Assembly (NCBI GenBank): GCA_021816645.1
Contig: JAKAXF010000022.1
Span: 1 to 8,518 of the forward strand
From: Microcaldota archaeon
GTDB lineage: Archaea; Micrarchaeota; Micrarchaeia; Micrarchaeales; Micrarchaeaceae
Reading direction: 5' to 3'
DNA: 8,518 nt
A model generated the notes under the pieces. The model ran no database searches, was not told the DNA's origin, and saw nothing but the letters and a program-made list of their open reading frames with translations. A program made the position numbers and the translations under genes. Positions within the stretch are counted from its first letter, which is position 1, and each line of letters begins with the position of its first letter. Positions 1 to 5,854 of the stretch are shown piece by piece.

Positions 1-1837
1 CATAATCGCTACCAGTTCCCTGGAGCTTGGAATAGATATAGGGTACGTAGACGAAGTAGTGCAGTACGGCTCTCCGAGGCAGGTGCTTAGGCTGGTCCAG
101 CGCGTAGGGCGGAGCGGGCACTCGGTAGGAAAGACACCACGTGGTTACATAGTGTCCAACAACGCGGTCGATGCGATAGAAGCCGCAGCAATATGCGAAA
201 AGGCGAGCTCAGGGTTCCTGGAAACATTCAGGATGCACGACGGAGCTTTGGACGTGCTGTTCAATCAGATAATCGGAATAGCGCTCGACAAAGGGTCCAC
301 CAGCGTGGAAGAAATAATAAGTATAGTAAGGCGTTCGTATCTCTATAAGGACCTGAGAAAAGACACTTTGGTAAGGTTGCTTGAACTGATGGGAAGGCAG
401 AGAGTAGTCGGTTTTGATGGCGACAGGATAACATCTGGGATCAGGACGAGGATGTTCTACTACGATCACCTTAGCATGATACCAGATGTGAAAAAGTTCT
501 TGGTCAAAAACACCATAGACAACAGGATAATCTCAACCCTCGACGAAGAGTTCGTGGTAAACAATCTCGATGAGGACGGGGCTTTCATAACAAAGGGCCT
601 TCCCTGGAAAGTAGTGAGCATAGAAGGCAATAACATACTTGTTGAACCTACAAGCGAGTTGGAAGCGGCCGTGCCCGACTGGAGCGGAGAGGATATACCA
701 GTAAGCCACGCCGTGGCAGAAGGTGTTGCAGAACTGGTTTCAAATCCCGAATCGCTTTTGGGAAGCGAGTTCATGAACGCCGACTCCAAGGAGGCGATGA
801 AGAGGTTTCTCGAGAAGCACGATCGCAGCATATTTCCCAGGCGCAAGATAGTTATAGAGCAGACTGAAGACTACAAGGTGGTATATCTGCCTCTCGGGAC
901 TATGGCAAACGAAGCTATAGGCCGAATGCTCGCGCACTTCGCCGCGGCGAGGGCGGGTCACAGCATATACATGAAGGCCACCCCGTATTTTATATACCTC
1001 GACGCGCCTAAGCAGATAGATGTCGGTAAGTATCTATTGTCTGTAGATTCAGGCAAGGTACACGACATCATGAAGAGCGTCCTGGAAGAAACGGAGCTAT
1101 TCAGGTATAAATTCACCCAGATCTCAAAAGTTTTCGGAGTCCTCGACCGCGAGGCTACGATCTCACGCTCACTTGCAAGGCGGCTTATCAGCGTATACAA
1201 GGAAACCCCAATATACGAAGAGACCACGCGGGAGCTGATGAACAATTATTTTGATATAGAGGACCTGGAGAAGTTCTTTGCCCTGCTGGCTTCGAAGGAA
1301 CTGGAGATTGAAACGAGGAACGTGCAAAGCGCGTCGCACTTTGCCTCGATACTTCTCGACGCGTTCTACTACACCAAGGAGCTCATAATGCCAGTAACTC
1401 CGAGCAGTCAGATATTAAACTCGTTCGAAAACTTCCTTCTTGGAAAGAGCGTCAAGTTCATATGCATGTACTGCGGATTCAATTTTACCAGGAAACTCTC
1501 GGAGATAAAGGACGCGCAGCACCTCGAATGCCCGGCTTGCGGCGGCAAAATGCTGAGCATCTACGAAGACGAATCAGCCTCTGCCATAAAAAAGAAGCTG
1601 AAGGGAGAAAAACTGACGCGCAAGGAGCGCGAATATTTCTCGGAAGCCTTAAAGATTGCGAGCATGGTCGAGGCGTACGGCGGCAAGAGCGCCATTGCGC
1701 TGTCAACATACGGCGTAGGACTGAAAACTGCGGCGCGGGTCCTGCGCATGCTCAGGCGTGAGGACAAGTTTTTCTACCTGGACCTGATAGAAGCCCAGCG
1801 CAACTTCATAAAGAACAAGAAGTACTGGTCCATCTAG
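1..1837 (+). CDS. lhr: Lhr-family ATP-dependent helicase, C-terminal part (5' end outside window)
   Basis: The open frame is already running at position 2, so the gene begins before the window; the GTG at 59 is internal. About 611 residues are visible. Counting from position 2, residues 4-14 are helicase motif V (TSSLELGIDIG) and residues 33-40 are motif VI (QRVGRSGH), so most of RecA domain 1 and the start of RecA domain 2 are missing. After these comes the Lhr-type winged-helix and beta-rich region, with features such as LDEEFV and PDWSGEDIP. A Cys4 zinc-finger pattern follows (CMYC at 488-491, CPAC at 510-513), then a basic C-terminus containing GVGLKTAARVLRM. Lhr enzymes are superfamily 2, 3'-to-5' ATP-dependent nucleic-acid helicases linked to DNA repair and RNA:DNA hybrids; some archaeal forms have a comparable Cys4 motif. 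The ATP-binding Walker motifs cannot be checked here. The TAG stop lies 2 bp from the convergent neighbour. The family call is firm; the subfamily (aLhr1, aLhr2 or other) is not resolved. Confidence 0.9.
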   Translation, partial: IIATSSLELGIDIGYVDEVVQYGSPRQVLRLVQRVGRSGHSVGKTPRGYIVSNNAVDAIEAAAICEKASSGFLETFRMHDGALDVLFNQIIGIALDKGSTSVEEIISIVRRSYLYKDLRKDTLVRLLELMGRQRVVGFDGDRITSGIRTRMFYYDHLSMIPDVKKFLVKNTIDNRIISTLDEEFVVNNLDEDGAFITKGLPWKVVSIEGNNILVEPTSELEAAVPDWSGEDIPVSHAVAEGVAELVSNPESLLGSEFMNADSKEAMKRFLEKHDRSIFPRRKIVIEQTEDYKVVYLPLGTMANEAIGRMLAHFAAARAGHSIYMKATPYFIYLDAPKQIDVGKYLLSVDSGKVHDIMKSVLEETELFRYKFTQISKVFGVLDREATISRSLARRLISVYKETPIYEETTRELMNNYFDIEDLEKFFALLASKELEIETRNVQSASHFASILLDAFYYTKELIMPVTPSSQILNSFENFLLGKSVKFICMYCGFNFTRKLSEIKDAQHLECPACGGKMLSIYEDESASAIKKKLKGEKLTRKEREYFSEALKIASMVEAYGGKSAIALSTYGVGLKTAARVLRMLRREDKFFYLDLIEAQRNFIKNKKYWSI

Positions 1838-1839
1838 CG

Positions 1840-2772
1840 TTATGGTGGTGTGTAGCTAGAATACCAGTTGCTCGTGAAGGTAACGTTTGTTGGCACGCCG
1901 TTGTTGCCGTTGCCAGAGTAGTCGTTGGCATTGCCATTCAGCGGCCACCAGCCTGCGAGGTCCTGCAGGTCTATAGGCGCGCCGCCGATGCCTTCCTGAT
2001 AAAGAGTTTGAATTTCAGGTTGCGAGAGAGAAGTGTTGTAGATTTGAACGTTGGATAAGCCTCCTGAGAATTCGCCGCGTGAACCAGAGCAATATGCTTG
2101 CAGCCCTAAATTCCAGCCCCAGTTAGTGCCTGTTAGTAATGTTGTAGTAAGGCTATTCGAAGAGATAAGCTGCCCATTGATATAAAAAGAAACATCACCG
2201 GATGCACCTCCACTTGCAGATGCAGATATCATCTCCCATTTATTCAAACTAATTGGTGAAGTAGACGTTGCGCTCGCGGTAGAACCATAAGTAATCACAT
2301 ATATATAAGGATTTGTGGGATCTATTCCGAAGATAAATTCATCACAACTTGAAATAGGGTTAGGGTAGTTGCTTTCTTGCCCAAATACCCTCTCTCCATT
2401 CGCTGCATTTTCATATATCCACGCAGAAACAGTCCATGCACTGCCAGTTAGTGGTAAACCTGGGCCTCTAATAAATGACCCGGTTCCATTAACAACCTGT
2501 GCTGAGGCTGTGAGCTCTGATACATACTGCGGCATCTCACCGTTGCACACTCCCTCGGTGTCTATGAAAGAGGTTGTTCCTGGACCGTTGGGTCTAAAGA
2601 CTTGACAAGATCCTGGCGGAGCCTTAGGGACGAAGTTGTTGGCGTTAAAGACACCCAATTGAAACAGCGCCCCCAAGACTACTGCTATTATGAGAATGGC
2701 CCAGCCATAAGTCATAAGATATTCCATCGCGCTTTGCGATTTTCTGCGCTTTGTGATCGCTCTGCCAGACAC
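1840..2772 (-). CDS. Class III signal peptide (pilin-like) surface protein with LamG-like domain
   Basis: This 310-residue protein is likely membrane-anchored or assembled into a surface filament. The N-terminus is basic (KRRKS) and then reads QSAMEYLMTYG. In archaeal class III signal peptides, cleavage falls before this Gln (residue 13 here) with Glu at +5 (E17), and a prepilin peptidase of the EppA or PibD type acts. A hydrophobic stretch follows at about residues 24-42. Residues 100-260 resemble a LamG/concanavalin-like jelly roll (SAWTVSAWIY, VSFYINGQL, LSNVQIYNTSLS), a fold that often binds glycans or proteins. Four cysteines (56, 76, 143, 228) could form disulfides outside the cell, and N95, N246 and N296 lie in N-glycosylation sequons. 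The C-terminus (275-292, WWPLNGNANDYSGNG...) looks like the beginning of a LamG unit. Translation starts at GTG 2772 with no clear Shine-Dalgarno; a TATA-like box about 33 nt upstream suggests a nearly leaderless message. The ligand is unknown. Confidence 0.82.
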   Translation of the reverse strand: MSGRAITKRRKSQSAMEYLMTYGWAILIIAVVLGALFQLGVFNANNFVPKAPPGSCQVFRPNGPGTTSFIDTEGVCNGEMPQYVSELTASAQVVNGTGSFIRGPGLPLTGSAWTVSAWIYENAANGERVFGQESNYPNPISSCDEFIFGIDPTNPYIYVITYGSTASATSTSPISLNKWEMISASASGGASGDVSFYINGQLISSNSLTTTLLTGTNWGWNLGLQAYCSGSRGEFSGGLSNVQIYNTSLSQPEIQTLYQEGIGGAPIDLQDLAGWWPLNGNANDYSGNGNNGVPTNVTFTSNWYSSYTPP

Positions 2773-2796
2773 GCTCTCGCTAATACCTATTAAAAA

Positions 2797-2810
2797 AACA
2801 ATAAATATGT
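2797..2810 (-). promoter_or_regulatory. TATA-like box for the LamG surface-protein gene
   Basis: Read on the minus strand, this is ACATATTTATTGTT, an AT-rich TATA-like element whose centre (about 2805) lies about 33 nt before the GTG start at 2772. Archaeal transcription usually begins about 25 nt downstream of the TATA centre. That would place the 5' end near 2780 and leave a leader of under 10 nt, which agrees with the lack of a Shine-Dalgarno motif. This is pattern matching only. Confidence 0.4.
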
Positions 2811-2828
2811 TTCCTTCGGCCTAAATCT

Positions 2829-2865
2829 TAAAAAAGAACTTACCGTGACAAAAGCGTTTTCACGG
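2829..2865 (-). terminator. Hairpin plus T-run after the Trm56-like gene
   Basis: CCGTGA (2843-2848) and TCACGG (2860-2865) form a perfect 6 bp stem, with further A/T pairing possible in the 11-nt loop. On the minus strand the stem is followed by TAAGTTCTTTTTTA, a run of six T at 2830-2835. The upstream-gene stop codon TGA (2862-2860) lies inside the hairpin. Archaeal termination depends mainly on the T-run, so the hairpin may instead stabilise the RNA 3' end. It would end the gyrB-gyrA-trm56 transcript just before the surface-protein promoter. Confidence 0.45.
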
Positions 2866-3348
2866 CATCTTTGCCTGCTTTATCCTGTACTTCGCGTTGT
2901 TGAACCTTATGGCGAGTTCCCTGCCGCTGAAGAACACGTGCAGGAAAACAGCGATCGCCGATACTGAAGAATGCGGCTGTGTAGTTACACTTACCTTGTA
3001 GTCCACCATATCTCCGAGTTTCTTCATCCCTTCAGAAAGCGTGGCTATCAGGAGTATATTCTTATAAGTTCTTATCCTGTACATCATCTTGCTTATTGGT
3101 GCTCCGTAGTTAGTAAGATATATTTTCTCGTACCCCCTCTTCTCCGCTATGACCTTCTCCCAGTCCTTCTCAAACCTCACCTCAAACTTGCCGCCCCACT
3201 TGCTGCTTATCGATTTGAAATATCTTATGAGCCTGGTGCTTTTTCTAGACGTGAATATGACCGAGCTCGCGCCAAACGCCCGCGAAGCCAGGCCTATATC
3301 TTTTTGATTTTCGAGAGACCCCTCGCCTATTATGAGTACGGTTATCAT
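2860..3348 (-). CDS. trm56: Trm56-like SPOUT tRNA (cytidine-2'-O)-methyltransferase, diverged
   Basis: This 162-residue protein resembles archaeal Trm56, a SPOUT-fold enzyme that uses S-adenosylmethionine to methylate the 2'-OH of C56 in the tRNA T-loop. Matching landmarks are SRAFGA (22-27), KWGG followed by F..DW..V (50-66), YLTNYG (77-82), [21 protein letters not shown] (116-136, family consensus [22 protein letters not shown]) and the final F.[9 protein letters not shown]. The family's N-terminal GHRxxRDxR and the GxEKVP element before the ADYNV motif are not recognisable (residues 8-16 and 103-110), so substrate or activity may differ. I chose ATG 3348 because family members begin with a short M-x-V-L strand; an in-frame TTG at 3399 would add 17 unrelated residues. 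Upstream is a G-rich, weakly Shine-Dalgarno-like GGGGGT (3352-3357) only 3 nt from the ATG. The gene follows gyrA by 47 bp and may be co-transcribed with it. Confidence 0.75.
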   Translation of the reverse strand: [162 protein letters not shown]

Positions 3349-3379
3349 ACTACCCCCACAGCACTTAAATTGTAACCTT

Positions 3380-3394
3380 AATTTTAATAATTTA
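3380..3394 (-). promoter_or_regulatory. Possible TATA-like element for the Trm56-like gene
   Basis: The minus strand just after the gyrA stop reads AAATTATTAAAATTA, a pure A/T block set in a region of roughly half G+C. It lies about 40 nt before ATG 3348, which would give a leader of about 13 nt that includes the GGGGGT motif. An internal promoter is therefore plausible, but the block could equally be a neutral AT-rich spacer. Confidence 0.33.
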
Positions 3395-3395
3395 T

Positions 3396-5843
3396 TCAAT
3401 GCCCCTCTACTTCTTGGGTCAACAGCTGTGCGCTCACAAGTTTGGTGCTTGGCTCCAGGCGCATCAGCCTAACCCCAGAAGCGTTCCTGCCAGTAACCCT
3501 TATCGAGGCGACGTCTATCTCTATTGATAATCCTTTGGAATTTACGAGCAAAACCTGCTTGGCGTTTGAGACGTTCAGGGTCTTTATGACCTCCCCGGTC
3601 TTCCCATTCACTTTCAGGTTGGCCACGCCTCCGCCTCCACGCCTCTGCAACCTGTACTTCTCTATCGGCGTGATCTTCCCATAGCCGTTCTGAGTTATCG
3701 ATAGTATGCTGTCGCCTGGCTTTGTAGCTATCACGTTGGTTACCGAATCGTTCTGGGAAACCCTCATGCCTCTTACACCTGTGGCTATCCTGCTCATGCT
3801 CCTTATGTCTCTCTCGCCGAACCTTATCGCCTTGCCTCCCCTTGTTGAGATAATAATCTGTGAATCACCATCTGATATCGCTACACCAGCCAGTTCATCA
3901 CCGTCTCTCAGCGGTATGGCTTTTATGCCGTTGGCCCTCGGCCTCGAGAAGCTTTCTGCCTTTACTCTCTTTATTCTGCCACGCTTTGTGACAAACACGA
4001 GGTATTTGTTTGCGAACTCCCTGGTGTTTATTATAGTGCTCACACCCTCTCCGTCCTGCAGCTTGACTAGATTTATCGCCGCCTTTCCGCTGGAGTACCT
4101 GCCCCCTTCCGGAACCTGGTACGCCTTGAGCCAGTACGCCCTGCCTTTGTTAGAGAGCACGAGCAGGTAATCCTTGCTCATGCAGTATACGGCCTCCTTG
4201 ACGAAATCGCCCTCCTTAAGGTCTATGGTTATTACACCCTTCCCTCCGCGCTCCTGGAGCTTGTAGGTTCTCGCAGGCAGACGCTTCATGTAGTTGCTCT
4301 GCGTAAGCAGGATTACCGAATCCTCGTCCTTTATTACGTCCTCGTTGGTTATATCAACAAGTTCGGCGTTTTGCTCTATTACGGTCCTCCTCGGAATTCC
4401 ATACCTGCTTTTTAGGTCGGCCGTTTCCTTCTTTATTATATCATAAACGTATTTGTCGTCGGAAAGTATCCTACCGTACTCTTCTATGCTCTTCTTCAAC
4501 TGTGTATCCTCATCCGTAAGCTCCCCGCTTTCTAATCCTGTCAGCTTAGAAAGCTTCATGTCAAGTATGGCGTTCGCCTGCTTTTCGCTTATGGACAACG
4601 AACCGATAAGGGCCTCTCTCGCCTCTTTCACGTCCTTCTTGCTCTTTATCAGCGCCGTTACGTCGTCTATGTTTTCTATCGCCTTCAGCAGCCCCTCGAC
4701 TATGTGGAGCCTTTCCGAAGCTACCTGCAGGTCGTGTTCCGTTCTTCTTTTTATTACACCCAGCCTGTGGTCTACAAATATTCTTATGAACTCCCTGAGG
4801 TTGAGGTTGAGCAGTTTGTTGCCTATTACAGCAACGTTCATAACGGGCATCGAGATCTGAAGCTGGGAATGCTTGTACAGTGCGTTCAATACGTAATCCG
4901 GGCTGGCATCCTGCCTCAGCTCTATCACTACCCTTATGCCTTCCTTGCCGCTCTCATCCCTTAGTCCTGATATGCCTTCAATCTTCTTATCCCTGCTTAA
5001 CTCAGCTATCTTTGACACAAGCGTAGCCTTGTTCACGGTGTACGGGATCTCATCTATAATTATCTGCTTTTTCTTGCCCTCCTCTATCTTCGTTCTTCCT
5101 CTTATCGTGACCGATCCCCTGCCAGTCAGATAAGAGTTCAAGAGCTCCGAATCGTAAAACACCGTCCCGTGTGTCGGGAAGTCTGGGCCTTTTATGTAGC
5201 CGAGCAGTTCCTGCGAGGTTATGTCTCTGTTGTCTATGTATGCGTTTATCGCGTCGCATACTTCTGCAAGGTTGTGAGGCAGTATGTTCGTCGCAACTCC
5301 TACTGCGATTCCGGAAGAGCCGTTTACCAGCAGGTTGGGCACCTTCGAGGGCAGCACCACCGGTTCCTTCTCCGTGTTGTCGTAGTTAGGAACCATATCG
5401 ACCGAGTCCTTGTCGAGGTCTTCCAGCATCTCCTCGGCTATCTTCCTGAGCCTTACCTCTGTATAACGTGCAGCTGCAGGCTGATCGCCGTCTATGGAAC
5501 CCATGTTCCCCTGGCCCTCTATCAGCATGTGGTTCATTGAGAAATTCTGGGCCATCCTTACGAGGGTGTCGTAGGCGGCCATATCTCCGTGCGGGTGGTA
5601 CTTGCCTATTATCTCTCCCACCACCCTCGCGCTCTTCTTCGTGGGCTTGTCGTGCGTATTGCCGAGCATGTACATCGCGTAGAGCGTTCTCCTCTGCGCC
5701 GGCTTGAGTCCGTCCCTCGCATCGGGCAGGGCTCTGCCTACAATAACGCTCATCGCGTAGTCTATGTAGCTTGACTGCATCTCCTTCTCTATCGATGATT
5801 CGACCACGTCCTTTCCGGCCTTGTCATCGTTCTGTTCTGCCAT
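3396..5843 (-). CDS. gyrA: DNA gyrase subunit A (GyrA)
   Basis: GyrA is the breakage-reunion subunit; with GyrB it forms an A2B2 type IIA topoisomerase that introduces negative supercoils using ATP. At 815 residues it has the usual length (bacterial GyrA is about 820-880). The winged-helix active site is intact: DARDGLKPAQRR (41-52), HPHGD (83-87) and the catalytic Tyr127 with its partner Arg126 in AAARYTEVRL. The tower and coiled-coil region follows (FVDHRLGVIKRRTEHDL, then ILDMKLSKLTGLE). The C-terminal beta-pinwheel has a GyrA-box-like QERGGKG at 530-536 and a second similar motif, QRRGGGG, at 733-739. The box argues for gyrase over topoisomerase IV. Position 88, equivalent to E. coli Ser83, is Met. 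The ATG is preceded by GAGGTG (5849-5854), which overlaps the gyrB stop, with 5 nt spacing; the gyrB-gyrA gap is 9 bp, so the pair is surely one operon. Gyrase in archaea is generally considered acquired from bacteria. Confidence 0.97.
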   Translation of the reverse strand: MAEQNDDKAGKDVVESSIEKEMQSSYIDYAMSVIVGRALPDARDGLKPAQRRTLYAMYMLGNTHDKPTKKSARVVGEIIGKYHPHGDMAAYDTLVRMAQNFSMNHMLIEGQGNMGSIDGDQPAAARYTEVRLRKIAEEMLEDLDKDSVDMVPNYDNTEKEPVVLPSKVPNLLVNGSSGIAVGVATNILPHNLAEVCDAINAYIDNRDITSQELLGYIKGPDFPTHGTVFYDSELLNSYLTGRGSVTIRGRTKIEEGKKKQIIIDEIPYTVNKATLVSKIAELSRDKKIEGISGLRDESGKEGIRVVIELRQDASPDYVLNALYKHSQLQISMPVMNVAVIGNKLLNLNLREFIRIFVDHRLGVIKRRTEHDLQVASERLHIVEGLLKAIENIDDVTALIKSKKDVKEAREALIGSLSISEKQANAILDMKLSKLTGLESGELTDEDTQLKKSIEEYGRILSDDKYVYDIIKKETADLKSRYGIPRRTVIEQNAELVDITNEDVIKDEDSVILLTQSNYMKRLPARTYKLQERGGKGVITIDLKEGDFVKEAVYCMSKDYLLVLSNKGRAYWLKAYQVPEGGRYSSGKAAINLVKLQDGEGVSTIINTREFANKYLVFVTKRGRIKRVKAESFSRPRANGIKAIPLRDGDELAGVAISDGDSQIIISTRGGKAIRFGERDIRSMSRIATGVRGMRVSQNDSVTNVIATKPGDSILSITQNGYGKITPIEKYRLQRRGGGGVANLKVNGKTGEVIKTLNVSNAKQVLLVNSKGLSIEIDVASIRVTGRNASGVRLMRLEPSTKLVSAQLLTQEVEGH

Positions 5844-5848
5844 CTATG

Positions 5849-5854
5849 CACCTC
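5849..5854 (-). promoter_or_regulatory. Ribosome binding site of gyrA overlapping the gyrB stop
   Basis: The minus strand reads TGAGGTGCATAGATG: the gyrB stop TGA shares bases with the Shine-Dalgarno GAGGTG, which lies 5 nt before the gyrA ATG. This arrangement fixes the gyrA start and suggests coupled translation, which would keep the two subunits in step. Confidence 0.7.

Noticed and set aside
59..1837. GTG 59 as the start of the helicase gene
   Set aside because: The frame continues upstream to position 2 and encodes helicase motif V (SSLELGIDIG), so the true start lies before the window.
3349..3399. TTG 3399 start for the Trm56-like gene, overlapping the gyrA stop (TTGA)
   Set aside because: The 17 extra residues match nothing in the family, and the homologous first strand begins at ATG 3348; the stretch also contains the AT-rich promoter-like block.
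3706..4170. 154-codon plus-strand frame opposite gyrA
   Set aside because: It lies entirely antisense to well-conserved gyrA, its hydrophobic Leu/Ser composition is typical of a shadow frame, and it has no recognisable domain.
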